In this document: piece by piece, positions 11,401 to 23,760 of the stretch
How positions within the stretch are numbered: position 1 is the stretch's first letter
How the letters are laid out: each line of letters starts with the position of its first letter
NCBI GenBank assembly: GCA_029465975.1
Contig: CM055728.1
Span: 5,495,400-5,559,399 of the forward strand
Source of the DNA: Dallia pectoralis
Lineage: Eukaryota > Chordata > Actinopteri > Esociformes > Umbridae
DNA: 64,000 nt
Direction of reading: 5' to 3'
Translations under genes and position numbers: made by a program
Notes under the pieces: generated by a model
The model's database searches: none
Seen by the model: the letters and a program-made list of their open reading frames with translations, nothing else
What the model was told of the DNA's origin: nothing

Positions 11401-14400
11401 CAAGTTGTGCCTAGCTGTTTGTGTTTGGTATATATTTCTGACACCACATTTTTTTAATTCGGAGCGGAGTCCCAATATCTTGTGTATTTATTTATTTGAA
11501 TATCTTCCACTGTTCTCCATATAGTTTATCCTCCCACTGTACACATAATTTTTTAGTTCCTTTTCCCCCCTCACATGCTGTGATATCACCTCCTGCATCG
11601 CTGCTTTGTTGGGATTGCTGCTGATATTTTTATCCGGGATTGTATGTCTTTGGTTGTTGTATTACCCTGTCCCGACTCTTCTGGTACGCGTGTGTGTGTT
11701 TGCGTGTGTTTGTTTGTCTTTGTGTGTGTGATGGTCCCGACCAAGTGGTTGTTTATGTCCACACACGCAGCACGCCAAAGGTCGTCTTCCTGTCCGTGTA
11801 GCCTGAGGCTCTGTTGTCTGTATGCGCATGTTTGTGTGTATGCGTGTGTTTGTGTGTATGCGTGTGTATGCGTGTGTTTGTGTGTATGCATGTGGGTGTG
11901 TGTTTGTGTGGGTGTGTGTGTGTGTGTGTTTGTGTGGGTGTGTGTTTGTGTGGGTGTGTGTGTCGTCGCAGTTCACTAGTGTAAACAATAAAAGAACAAG
12001 CTCTGCTTCTTTTTCCAAAGAAACCCTCACCCAGTCAGTGTTTGGTTGTGTTCTGTTTGTCATGGAAGAGTCCATGGGAGTTTTGATCAGTCATAACAAT
12101 TACATTTCTATAAATAAATGTGTTAAAAAAAAGATGGTGCTGGACACATGCTGGAGTTTTGTTACCGGTATAACGAACACAATTCTCTGTGTCATACGAG
12201 CTGGAGGATTTTAACAACACATCTGATTGATTTATTATTTTATAATAACTGGTTTGTGAAAAGGTATCAGGAATTGTGTTTGACCAGACCTCTCAAATAA
12301 TATTTTGGCACCTCTTTCCTTAAGCATTGGTATAAACTGTTCCTGATTATAAAAGGAAAAGTCTATCATATGCTGTTGAACGTAATGTAACATTTGAGTA
12401 TTCCTTGTTTTACCTTCTTTCTGTAATGGTTGTTTTTTCTCCCTCAGAGACTCCAAGCACCCAAAGCCGCCGCAGGGAACGCGCTGGAAAGAGGTTCGTC
12501 ATGACAACAAGGTTACATGGCTGGTGTCGTGGACTGAGAACATCCAGGGTTCCATCAAGTATATCATGCTCAACCCAAGCTCCAGAATTAAGGTACTGAA
12601 AAACCTTTAAGAACCAACCCAATCATTGGTTAAACAGACAGATTCAGCCCTCTTCCCAGTGACCTGCTGTTCAACTTGATATGTGTAGAAAATGTGCACC
12701 AGAACAGGACCAGCCCTTTTTATATATAAATGGTGACATTACCAAATTATTTTCATGAGGAATACTGCATCAATCCATTCCTATCAGTTGAAGATCAAAT
12801 TTGACTAAATGTGTTATATTAGTTAAAAAGCCAACTTTTTGTTCAATAAAAGGTAAATTGGAAAACTATAGTTTGGTTCCCAACCGTATAATCTAGTGCT
12901 CTGGTAAGGCTGTCAGGCAAGTCTCTGACTTTAATGTACATTACATACTTAGTATGTCTGTGTTTCTGTCTGTCTGTGTTCCTGTCTGTCTGTGTTCCTG
13001 TCTGTCTGTGTTCCTGTCTGTCTGTGTGTGGTGCGGTGTGTGTGTGTGTCTCTCTGTTTTCCTGTCTGTCTGTGTTCCTGTCTGTCTGTGTGTTGTGTGG
13101 TGTGTGTGTGTGTGTGTGTGTCTCTCTGTTTGCCTGTCTGTCTGTGTTCCTGTCTGTCTGTGTGTGTGTCTGTCTCTCTGTTTGCCTGTCTGTGTGCCTG
13201 CCTGTCTGTCTGTAGGGGGAGAAGGACTGGCAGAAGTATGAAACAGCCCGTAGACTGAAGAAATGCGTGGACCGCTTGAGGGCCCAGTACAGAGACGACT
13301 GGAAGTCTAAAGAGATGAGGATCCGACAGAGGGCAGTGGCTCTCTATTTCATAGACAAGGTAAATAAATACTAAACCTGTTGTCTGGCTGTGACTTGGTA
13401 CTTGGTACGTGCTTCCACCAATCCAACTGTATGTTCATGACTACTCAAAATGCCACTTGCCTCCTCCGGTGTCCCCTAGTTGGCCCTGAGGGCAGGGAAC
13501 GAGAAAGAGGAGGGTGAGACGGCTGATACGGTGGGCTGCTGCTCGCTCCGGGTGGAACATATCAAGCTGCACCCCAAGATGGATGACCAAGAGTATGTGG
13601 TGGAGTTTGACTTCCTGGGGAAGGACTCCATTAGATACTACAACAAGATGCCTGTGGAGAAACGGGTGAGGAGGGAAGGGGGAGGAGACAAGCCATTGTT
13701 TGATAAATTCTTAAGTCTGACATTGGGAAAGTTGTTTGTGGCAATGTCAAAACTAGGTTGTTTTTTATTTAAATATTTATAGAATCAATTCTCATTTGCA
13801 TCGGTGACCTGGCCAAGATAAAGAAAAAACTTGCAAGGCAAACATACAGTTACACAATAAATACACAGAATACAAGAGTGCAAATAGCAGTGGGATTCTA
13901 CATGACAATACAGGATCAAGTGGAGAGTCAATATACAGTTAACAGTAGGTTAGTGGATACGGCAAAGGCAGCGAGAGTCTATATACAGAATGTAAAAGAT
14001 AAAGTATATCCAGCAGGTAGGGTCATTTGTGAGCCCAAATTGTATGACCGTGATGTTGGAAAAACATTTGAGCATGCCTGAGCAAATAGACTATTTTAAA
14101 GGAATATAAACAGGTACGACAGCAGTACATGTGAAATAGATCCACTTTGCAAATTGTGCTTGGCAAAAGTAAAAGGATTGTGCAATGAAACCAGATGACT
14201 GATCGGACAAAAGCTCAGACAGAAGTAGTTTAAAGGCAATGGGTGAGATAAGGGTTTTGAGTTTTTTTTATTTTTATTAGTTCCATTCATTGGCGGCCAG
14301 GAGGTTGCAGACTTTCAGGGTGACTTAGGCAATGTACCTGCTTAAGCGTAGACTGCAGTGGGTAGAGCTGTGGTGACTAGAGAGCTTAGGTACAGCAGGT

Positions 14401-16050
14401 GGATAGAGCTGTGGTGACTAGAGAGCTTAGGTACAGCAGGTGGATAGAGCTGTGGTGACTAGAGAGCTTAGGTACAGCAGGTGGATAGAGCTGTGGTGAC
14501 TAGAGAGCTTAGGTACAGCAGGTGGATAGAGCTGTGGTGACTAGAGAGCTTAGGTACAGCAGGTGGATAGAGCTGTGGTGACTAGAGAGCTTAGGTACAG
14601 CAGGACGTTGCCTAGCAAAAACGTGTAAATGAGTTGCGGAAAGGTTGCAGTGGTGGGTGTGGTATGGGGCAGTGGTGGGTGTTGTATGGGGCAGTGGTGG
14701 GTGTTGTATGGGGCAGTGGTGGGTGTTGTATCAGTGGTGGGTGTTGTATGGGGCAGTGGTGGGTGTTGTATGGGGCAGTGGTGGGTGTTGTATCAGTGGT
14801 GGGTGTTGTATGGGGCAGTGGTGGGTGTTGTATGGGGCAGTGGTAGGTGTTGTATAGGGCAGTGGTGGGTGTTGTATGGGGCAGTGGTGGGTGTTGTATG
14901 GGACAGTGGTGGGTGTTGTATGGGGCAGTGGTGGGTGTTGTATGGGGCAGTGGTGGGTGTTGTATGGGGCAGTGGTAGGTGTTGTATGGGGCAGTGGTGG
15001 GTGTTGTATGGGGCAGTGGTGGGTGTTGTATAGGGCAGTGGTGGGTGTTGTATGGGGCAGTGGTGGGTGTTGTATGGGGCAGTGGTGGGTGTTGTATGGG
15101 GCAGTGGTGGGTGTTGTATGGGGCAGTGGTGGGTGTTGTATGGGGCAGTGGTTACAAAACAAATAACACTGTGGAAAACCACATCCAAACATTGGTATAA
15201 TAGTCATTTTCACCAAGGAAAGTTTTCCTGGATGTGGGACATTTCTCTCATTCCTGAATGCATATCCTTTTATGCTCTGTAAGATCAGGAGTGTCTGTGA
15301 GTTGTGATGTTACGTTCAACCCTTGGATGTTCAAAGTAAAAGCTTGGCTAGGTCACGCAAAAGCCACTTGGTTGGGTCTTATATGGATGGATTTGTGCTT
15401 TTCAAAATGGTGTCCAATCAATAGAATTCTCCACAGATGGACTAAATCAAGTTCTAGAGAACTCATGGATATTCAAAGTGCATAGGAAACTGTGCCCAAT
15501 TTGGAGTTTCTCAGCAAAGAGTATGGATATTTATGCACTTGTAGAATATTTCTGTCTTAAATGTTAAATGAATTGGCACATATTCTAAAAATAACTTTTT
15601 GTTCTGTCATTAGGGGTTATTGTGAGTAGACTGATGTTAAATAAGTTAAATCTTTTCACAACTAAATGTGATTAAAGTGAAGGGCTCTGAATACATTCCC
15701 GGAGGCACTTTATAACAGAGTGTGGCTTTGTGTTTATGGTTGTACATTTACAGTGCAGAAAACAGCTCAGACACTAGCTCACACCATTCAAAAATAAAAG
15801 ACCCTTTTAATCGGAGAAAGAAAGATCCAGCTGCAGATTCAAAAGAGTCTTAAAGGGGTACACACAATGAATCATTAGGAACAATGCCAATTACAATTGT
15901 TATTCCTTCGAATAAACCCCATTTCATCAACAATGGCAAAAATGAATCATAGATGGGAACAGATCAGAAAAGACGGGGGTCTTTACCTCTTAATGGTTTA
16001 ACATCGTGGGTATAGGTTTGTATTGTAGTAATGGCTCTATGTGGCTCATC

Positions 16051-16093
<43 letters not shown>

Positions 16094-19000
16094 CACACTG
16101 CTTAGAGGATGTTTGCATAGACAGGTGATCCAGGCTGTGAAGGCCTTTCCGCTAGCTCTGCTTTTTGGGAAGGTCTGTTTCCTGCTATTACTTGTGCCCC
16201 CCCCCCACACACACACACGCACACACACGCACACACGCAAGGGCACATGAACACATACACAACCTGCACAATGACACCTGCCCTCATCATCGTGGGTACA
16301 GGAAGGAACTAACATATAATCAAATATTACCACTAAAATAATAACTCGTATATCAGTTGACTGCCTGGACTTATTTTTCGAACCCATAAACACATACGTC
16401 CTACTATATACACACCGGACAGAAATATAAATGCACCATGCATTCCGTCGATTTCATATGACTGGGAATATGAATTGGTCACAGATTCCTTCGATCTGAG
16501 GCATCCCAAACATGCTCAGCGGTTGACTGATTACCGGCCGTGGAAGAACCGGGACATTATCAGCTTCCAGGAATTGTGTAGGGATCCCTGAATCTGAGGC
16601 CCACGCATTATCATGCTGAAACACCAGGTGACGGCAGTGGAAGAGACCGGATGTTGAGGTCCTGGGCCGGCGTGGACACACCTGGTCCGTGGTTGAAAGG
16701 CCAGTTGGATGCATTGCCAAATTCTCTATGACTGAGTTGGACGTAGATTATTTGGGGACGGTTCTGGCATTCCTGAAGTCAGCGGGCCCATTGCCATCTC
16801 CCTTTTAAACTTGAGAAAATCTTTGGCATTGTGTTGTCTGACAAAAGGTTTCATAGTGGCTCTACGTAGTGGCTCTACGTAGTGGCTCTACGTAGTAGCT
16901 CTACATAGTGGCTCTACATAGTGGCTCTACATAGTGGCTCTACGTATTGGCTCTACGTAGTGGCTCTATGTAGTGGCTCTACATAGTGGCTCTACGTAGT
17001 GGCTCTACGTAGTGGCTCTACGTAGTGGCTCTACGTAGTGGCTCTACATAGTGGCTCTACGTAGTGGCTCTACGTAGTAGCTCTACATAGTGGCTCTACA
17101 TAGTGGCTCTACATAGTGGCTCTACGTAGTGGCTCTACGTAGTGGCTCTATGTAGTGGCTCTACATAGTGGCTCTACGTAGTGGCTCTACGTAGTGGCTC
17201 TACGTAGTGGCTCTACATAGTGGCTCTACGTAGTGGCTCTACGTAGTGGCTCTACGTAGTGGCTCTACGTAGTGGCTCTACATAGTGGCTCTACGTATTG
17301 TCTCTACGTAGTGGCTCTACGTAGTGGCTCTACGTAGTGGCTCTACGTAGTGGCTCTACATAGTGGCTCTACGTAGTGGCTCTACGTAGTGGCTCTACGT
17401 AGTGGCTCTACGTAGTGGCTCTACGTAGTGGCTCTACATAGTGGCTCTACGTAGTGGCTCTAATATTTATGTTGACTTTTGTAGGTTTTTAAGAACCTCC
17501 AGCTGTTCCTGGAGAACAAACAGCCAGAAGACGACCTCTTTGATCGACTCAACGTAAGTGACGATTCATAAGGTGGTATGGTACCTCAGTATGGTACCTC
17601 AGTATGGTACAACCGGGGTGGATATCACAGCTAAGTGCTCCATCCAGGCATAGCCTTACAACAGACAGTTTATTGGCCATGTATCAATTGGCCGTAATGT
17701 CTCTGTCTCGGATGAGCACTTCCTCCCCACCACACTTGTAAACATTCACATTCAAGTGATTTTACCGGACTGCCCTTGCCAGAACAACACTAGTGACTGC
17801 GTAGATTTTCCGTGCTGACCCCGTCCCAATGTCTTCCTCGGTCTGTTTTCATGTCTCTCCTCCTTTTCTCCTCCTTTCTCCAGACTTCTATTCTGAACAA
17901 GCACCTCCAGGAGTTGATGGACGGACTGACGGCCAAGGTGTTTCGTACTTACAATGCCTCAATTACCCTGCAGCAACAGCTTAAGGAGCTCACCAGTCGT
18001 AAGTGACAGCACTACACAGCCTATTAAGGACACAGCTTCTATGAGTGACAGGTCCATTAGCCAATCTGGGATGACGATGTCTTCCACCAGCTTTAGTAAC
18101 GATCGGCATAGCAACGGCATAGTTGACCAGGTTGTTCCTTCGAAAGCATATTAATGTCAGCCGTGTCCATCCGTAGCGGAGGAGAGCATTCCTGCTAAGA
18201 TCCTGTCATACAACAGAGCCAATCGGGCTGTAGCAATACTGTGCAACCACCAGAGAGCTCCGCCCAAGACCTTCGAGAAGTCCATGCAGAACCTCCAGAC
18301 CAAGGTACCAGTAAAACAGAACGTGTACCTACTATCCAATGGAACAGATATGTTGTTTTAGTTTAGCACACAGCAGCTACACAGATTAACGACCGTGTTT
18401 GTGTGGGCGAATGTTCCTGTCTGTATGTTTGTGTGCATTTGCGCGTGTGTTAAATGTCCTCAGATAGATGAGAAGCAGAAACAGCTGTCGACGGCCAGGA
18501 AACAGCTGAAGGGGGCGAAGACCGAACACAAGGCCTCACATGGTGACGGGAGCAAAAAGTGAGTTCTGTACCTTTTTCACATTGGGGGCCTGTTGCCAGC
18601 CTCTTAAAGCACTGCAGCTTAAGTTATATAAACAAATGCAGAAGATTAGGAGATTTAATAAATAATGTTTGGCAAATTAGGTTTAACGTTAGGGAAAGGG
18701 TTAGCTAAAATGTTAACATGTTTTCTAGGCCATGCAATGTCCACCTCTACCCCATTGCACTGTGGGTAGTGTTCGTTTGTTTCTATTTTTCACGGGACTC
18801 ATATTAATCAATACATTTTGTGGTGCCCATAGGATGGTTGAAGTGAAGCGAAAGGCAGTACAGAGGCTGGAGGAGCAGCTGATGAACCTGCAGATGCAGG
18901 CCACAGACCGAGAGGAGAACAAGCAGATCGCCCTGGGAACCTCCAAACTGAACTACCTGGACCCGCGCATTTCTGTCGCATGGTAACATGGCTACACGCT

Positions 19001-20069
19001 GAGTTCCATTTAACCACAAGGTGGCACTCTCTGTGCTTGATCGTTTGCTCACTTGTTCAAATTCTGCGTCAAGTGGCTCTGCAATAACAACCAAGCTGTT
19101 ATTAAAGGAATTACACAGTAAAGTAACTGTGAATGCTTGGTTAACGTGATGTTTTCATTGGTGGTGGGGGAAAGGTGGGAGGGGGGTTGTGGGCGGGGGT
19201 CAGTAGTGGTCAAACGTAGTGACAGAAGGCAGGAAATGCTTGTTCATTGTGGGAAAGCCTCAGTTGAAAAAGTGTGATGGCAGAGAGAGAGAGAGTGAGA
19301 GAAGAAATGCTAAAAAGGAAAAGTGTGGCCGCTGGGGACAATAGCGTTTGTTTGGGGGGCCTTTCCCTCACAGTGCTGCTTCCTCACGGGGGCAACGGGC
19401 AGAGCCAAGTGGCTCAATGGATCTGTGTGAATGGAGGGATCGACAGGATAAGATTTACCCATTTATTGCTGATAGTGGATGTGTGTTTAGTGATGAAAGG
19501 ACGAAAGATAAATACAAAAAACTGTGATTTTTGGGCAGCCTTCATCCGAGGTTGAGATTGGCCTTTGTTTCAAGGGATTGTTGTCTCAGTCTCACCCGGG
19601 TGCAAACTGAGTGTACTCCAAAACCCGGTTAAGTATTGGCACCAATATCAGACGTTTTCATGCGTTGAATCCTAATTAACAAGAACTATCGAAAAAATCC
19701 CTCTAGATTTATTAAACATTGTCTAAGAAAATCCTAATATTGGTCCTGGTACTAAAATGTCATTTTCACCAGATCTGTGTAAACAGCGCTGGCCAAAGTC
19801 ATCCAAACAGTAGATGTCATACCTTGTTCATAAACTGCTTACAGGATAAGGAATGGCATTTGTGTGATTGGGGGAAAATCTTTATGAAAAAAACACGCGC
19901 ACATCTGCTTTTCCTCCTTTGAGGAAGTGTCTGTTCTTTCTCCTAACACACTGTCTTTTGTTGCAGGGTTAAGAAATGGGATGTTCCCATTGAGAAGATC
20001 TACAACAAAACCCAAAGAGAGAAGTTTGCCTGGGCCATCGACATGGCCGAAGAAGACTACGAGTTTTAG
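4324..20069 (+). CDS. top1: DNA topoisomerase I (type IB), complete
   Basis: Nuclear type IB topoisomerase: nicks one strand through a 3'-phosphotyrosyl bond, lets the duplex rotate and reseals, relieving supercoils during transcription and replication. The 21 coding exons are 4324-4356, 4655-4679, 5981-6077, 7173-7290, 7448-7506, 7750-7863, 8166-8250, 8331-8416, 8660-8775, 8972-9093, 9180-9302, 10773-10960, 12448-12592, 13216-13359, 13480-13665, 17485-17553, 17884-17998, 18177-18304, 18464-18558, 18833-18982, 19967-20069. All phases agree, giving 766 residues (human 765). The start MSGDH matches the family N-terminus. The catalytic set is complete: Arg489 (LALRAGNEKEE), Lys533 (FDFLGKDS), Arg591 (KVFRTYN), His633 (LCNHQR) and nucleophile Tyr724 (SKLNYLDP). 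The protein ends in EEDYEF like its orthologues. The introns carry most of the locus repeats. Confidence 0.98.
6370..6900. repeat. Possible interspersed repeat in top1 intron 3
   Basis: A roughly 500-bp A-rich block rich in acaaac/aaacac words, beginning near ttgtaacgaattgacttcgg and ending with a GC-richer piece (cactccgaagtggcaggggg). The style resembles the decayed fish elements elsewhere in the window, but I cannot place it in a family and see no terminal repeats. No coding exon falls here. Confidence 0.3.
9360..10370 (+). mobile_element. Chimeric Tc1/mariner-like transposon remnant in top1 intron 11
   Basis: The left part (9360-9530) opens with a terminal repeat-like sequence (caccactcaaacgttttgga), and its reverse complement reads through a transposase-like helix-turn-helix region. 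From about 9530 a second, common fish Tc1-type consensus takes over in plus orientation, recognisable by agcacagctgaaaactgttg, cgtacaacgctgtgtacta and ttaaatagtacccgcaaaac. Stops and small indels break the reading frame throughout, so this is a fossil, probably one element inserted into another. Family recognition is from memory of repeat consensus sequences. Confidence 0.7.
11690..11972. repeat. Imperfect GT-rich microsatellite
   Basis: Interrupted (GT)n with tgtgtttgtgtg and tgtgtgtatgcg variants in top1 intron 12. It creates spurious open frames on both strands. The remainder of this intron (10961-11690 and 11973-12447) has no feature I can name. Confidence 0.85.
12957..13214. repeat. (CTGT)n-rich tandem array abutting top1 exon 14
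   Basis: Blocks of tgtctgtctgtgttcc alternate with GT runs. The last copies, cctgtctgtctgtag, directly supply the pyrimidine-rich tract and AG of the acceptor before the exon at 13216. Confidence 0.88.
13790..14260. repeat. LINE- or SINE-derived non-coding repeat
   Basis: The sequence following gaatcaattctcatttgcat, with runs of acagttacacaataaatacac and atatacagttaacagtagg, resembles the non-coding ends of fish non-LTR retroelements. The segment at 50285-50770 has the same style. No reading frame is supported. Assignment is by general resemblance only. Confidence 0.4.
14357..14603. repeat. 41-bp minisatellite, six copies
   Basis: Six nearly identical tandem units, each containing tagagctgtggtgactagag, in top1 intron 15. 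It lies just upstream of a different array beginning near 14640. Confidence 0.9.
14638..15153. repeat. 22-bp G-rich minisatellite, about 23 copies
   Basis: A 22-bp unit containing gtgggtgttgtatgggg is repeated head to tail, with two 18-bp short variants (gtattcagtgg type) near 14730 and 14790. The strand asymmetry (G on plus, C on minus) produces long artificial frames such as repeated GQWWVLYGAVV, which are not genes. Confidence 0.93.
15395..15715 (+). mobile_element. Decayed right end of a Tc1-like transposon
   Basis: The order of words tccaatcaatagaattctcc, acagatggactaaatcaag, tttctcagcaaag and gggctctgaatacattcccg matches the right end of the same Tc1 family as the fuller copy at 57655-58895, but with heavy divergence. 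No transposase frame survives. Confidence 0.55.
16045..16092. repeat. (GT)n microsatellite
   Basis: A clean run of about 24 GT units in top1 intron 15. A short C-run followed by CACACA-type repeats occurs nearby at 16197-16240. Confidence 0.9.
16405..16860. mobile_element. DNA transposon remnant (mariner/Tc1-like)
   Basis: The stretch from ggacagaaatataaatgcac through agcgggcccattgccatctc to ggcattgtgttgtctgacaa resembles a widespread fish DNA transposon. The minus strand keeps a few transposase-like segments broken by stops. It ends where the 13-bp tandem array begins. Family level only. Confidence 0.5.
16857..17462. repeat. 13-bp minisatellite, about 46 copies, next to top1 exon 16
   Basis: The unit tagtggctctacg is repeated roughly 46 times with transitions at a few sites (acg/aca, gtgg/gtag). 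The array stops 22 bases before the acceptor of exon 16 at 17485, so most of the branch point and pyrimidine region must lie in the last copies or the short tail ttgacttttgtag. Confidence 0.95.
18464..20069 (+). other. top1 exons 19-21: linker and C-terminal domain
   Basis: Exon 19 encodes a lysine-rich coiled-coil linker (IDEKQKQLSTARKQLKGAK) that controls rotation of the DNA. Exon 20 carries the C-terminal domain with the nucleophilic tyrosine codon tac at 18954-18956. Exon 21 encodes WVKKWDVPIEKIYNKTQ and the stop. The linker differs from the human sequence, as expected for its least conserved region, while the tyrosine block is essentially identical to mammals. Confidence 0.92.
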
Positions 20070-21265
<1,196 letters not shown>

Positions 21266-21767
21266 AAATGTCTATGTAATAATGTTACTCGTCTGGCTTC
21301 TGTTCTGTGTCGATACAAATGACTGCTTGCTCTTTAAAAAAGGAAATGTGTGAGGGATATGGGTTTTGCCAAAAAATAAAAGTTAGATACGAATATATCA
21401 ACAATTGATTGTTATGGGGTATTAATTTGTACTGTTGTATGATTTTTATACTGTGAATAAGTGTCACATAGTGTAATAACATAATGTCAAATACTACACT
21501 CCCTGAAAAGATAACATATTTTGACATGTGGATTTTTTTTGCTAAATATCCAATCGAATAAATGTAACCCGTTTTAACAAATAAAACATACAAAATATTT
21601 TTGAAACTGTATATGCAATTAAAATGAACATAAATTATATTTGCTTTTGTGAAGAAAAGGCTAAAATAGTCGGGGTGTTATGATGTTGAGATGGCAAAAC
21701 AATTGTACATAGGGCCTAGTGTATGCTGGTTAGATTTTGTTCTTTTTAATTGATTTCCCAATTGAGA

Positions 21768-22290
21768 CTATACAACACTGTTAGGGAAGACACTAACTAA
21801 TGTCCCATTAAATCCATCCAGTACAAAGTGAATGCCAAAACCTGCAGACAGTCGTCCCTCTGTTTGACACATGTGGTTGTAATAAATATGTGAGCATTGT
21901 AACGATCCTGCCATCAGGCAAGTGTAACAGATCTCTACTCGCACCAACAGGGTCAGAAACATTTCCTTCCCAACTGCTGTTAACATACTGAACTCTGAAA
22001 CCCTTCGGTAACCATGCACTCACACTGCTACCTTAATTATTTTATCTGCCATTTGCACAATAAATCCTATGGAACTCATGATTGCTACCTCTTGCCCTGC
22101 ACACTGCTAATCTATTTATTATATTTGCCTTTTGCACAAATCTTATCGTTTGTACTATCTGTTTACAACTTGCACAGATGTTCTCTGTTAGTGTGCCCTC
22201 TGCACATTTGCAATTTGCCCAAATCTCAATCATAACAAATGCTGTGACGCAATGTGAAGCAGGCGATGCATGCAAGAACCGGTTAAACAT
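21768..22290 (+). mobile_element. Non-LTR retrotransposon 3' fragment
   Basis: Segments that read as the final part of a CR1/L2/Rex-type ORF (a ...RTNRVRNIFLPTAVNILN-like end around 21930-22000) are followed by low-complexity ttgcacaaat/ttgcacagatg words. Frameshifts are present. It is a 5'-truncated, decayed copy, as is usual for LINEs. Confidence 0.5.
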
Positions 22291-22505
22291 GACACAATGG
22301 CCAAAATTCCTCCTGGTAAATGTGAAAGTATTAATGTTACATTAAATTATTTCAGCGAAGAAAGGCAACACTAGTTATCAAAGGTAGAGGTGTCCTATTT
22401 TCTCACCAATATGAAAACATTTCTGTTTATTTTTTTAATTAATACATGATTACACAATATCAATGTATAATTTACTAGTTTCCTTTATCTGTAGATAGTG
22501 TTAAA

Positions 22506-22587
22506 TCGAATACTCTAATTGTTCAAAATAAGAGTATTCGATGTATATCAATGTTATATTAATAATTTGATGTTATTAATATAACAT
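22506..22587. repeat. Two adjacent perfect AT-rich inverted repeats
   Basis: First hairpin: TCGAATACTCT (22506-22516) pairs exactly with 22531-22541, loop 14. Second: the 15-base arm 22551-22565 pairs exactly with 22573-22587, loop 7. They lie nine bases apart in intergenic DNA. Confidence 0.85.
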
Positions 22588-22629
22588 CACATTTATTATA
22601 AATACAGTGTATGCTTTGTCTATGTTGTG

Positions 22630-22805
22630 AATTACTATGGTCCCGAAAATGGCTGATTATTAATAAAATATCTAAATAGGCGTACAGAGGCTCATTATCA
22701 GCAAACATCACCCCACGGTTCCAAGGGCACATTGTGTTTGTTAATCCAAGTAGAACATTTTAAAACACTAAATGATTATAAGCAACCCTTCTGCAATTTT
22801 GAAGG
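22630..22805 (+). mobile_element. Tc1-like transposon left-end fragment
   Basis: The words ggcgtacagaggctcattat, tccaagggcacattgtg and caacccttctgcaattttga follow the order of the left non-coding end of the element also seen at 32268-32830 and in part at 9530-10370. Only this end is present. Confidence 0.6.
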
Positions 22806-22879
22806 CACATTGAAACCTGTGCAGATTAATGAAGTAATGAAAGTTTTAGTTTTATAGCTGTTTACACAGAATTAGTTCT

Positions 22880-23760
22880 GGCCCGTTACCTCAACACATA
22901 ATACACACACGATGAACAAATGCGAACAATAGAATACTGTAAATTACTAAAATATGCAATATGTAAATATGTAAGGTACAAATGTCCAGTGAGAGTTCTG
23001 ACTAAATGTAAATGTGAATGCGGGGAGCTGGCTATACTCTGTTTGTTACCATGGGCATGTTCCTGAGGCCTACTGCTGTAAGAACGAAGCTGTTCCTGTG
23101 GTGAGAGGTTTTGGTCTTGATAGACCTCAGCCTTCTGCCAGAGGGGAGAGTTCTGAATAGTCAATTTCCTGGGCTGCAGGAATTGGCCTCCATCTTTGTT
23201 GCCCGTGTCAGTATCCTGAAATTGTGTATAGGTTGCATAGAAACAGAAGGTAGCATCCAATGACCGGCTCTGCAGAGTAGATGATGCGCTGCCAGCTTGC
23301 CCTTGTCCTTGACAGTGGCTGCAGGGTATCCGATGGTGATGGTGGAGGTCAGGATTGACTCAATGAAAGCTGTGTAAAAGCTCAACATCGTAGTCTTTGA
23401 CGGATTGTACTTTTTAAGCTGCACAGGAAGTACATCCTCTGTTGCGCTTTCTTTGTGAGAGTTCAGCTCCCACTTGAAATCCTGGGTGACGGTGTTGCCC
23501 AGGAAGCTAAAAGACTTCACATTGTTGACCAAGGAGCCACCCAGGGCGAGAGCACAAAGGTCTGCTGGGCTTCTCCTAAAGTCCACTCTCATCTCCACTG
23601 TCTTTTTTGCATTGAGCTCCAAGTTGTTTAGACTGTACCAGGACACCAGATGGTTAATCCCCCCCTGTAGGCGGACTCGTCTCCTCCTCAATAAGTCAGA
23701 TGAGGGTGGTGTCATCCACACAAAGTTCAGATTCTTAACAGAGTGGTGGCTAGAGGTGCA
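22880..23760 (-). mobile_element. CR1/L2/Rex-like non-LTR retrotransposon, 3' part
   Basis: The minus strand carries a 186-codon open stretch (23161-23721) with reverse transcriptase C-terminal hallmarks: LVSWYSLNNLELNAKKT, VDFRR, FSFLGNTVTQD and LSFYTAFIESILTSTITIGY. The frame continues, shifted, to the conserved end near 23050-23150 (the SGRRLRSIKTK-type block). The catalytic palm motif is absent because the copy is 5'-truncated. A related tail occurs at 44405-44655. Confidence 0.8.

Larger units (their letters stand above)
8660..18304 (+). other. top1 exons 9-18: core domain
   Basis: Residues about 206-651 form the DNA-clamping core. Visible landmarks are the WWEEER start, KLSAGAEEVATFFAKMLDHEYTT, the EPPGLFRGRG loop, the EVRHDNKVTWLVSW strand and the catalytic core from RQRAVALYFIDK onward. 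Four of the five active-site residues (Arg489, Lys533, Arg591, His633) lie here. The introns after exons 11, 12 and 15 are the largest and hold transposon remnants and minisatellites. Confidence 0.92.

Noticed and set aside
14629..15216. Long open frames on both strands (for example 161 codons)
   Set aside because: Produced entirely by the 22-bp minisatellite; the peptides are repeats of the unit.
16857..17462. CRISPR-like regular array
   Set aside because: Units are contiguous with no unique spacers, and the setting is a vertebrate intron. The same applies to the arrays at 2590, 43480 and 51585.
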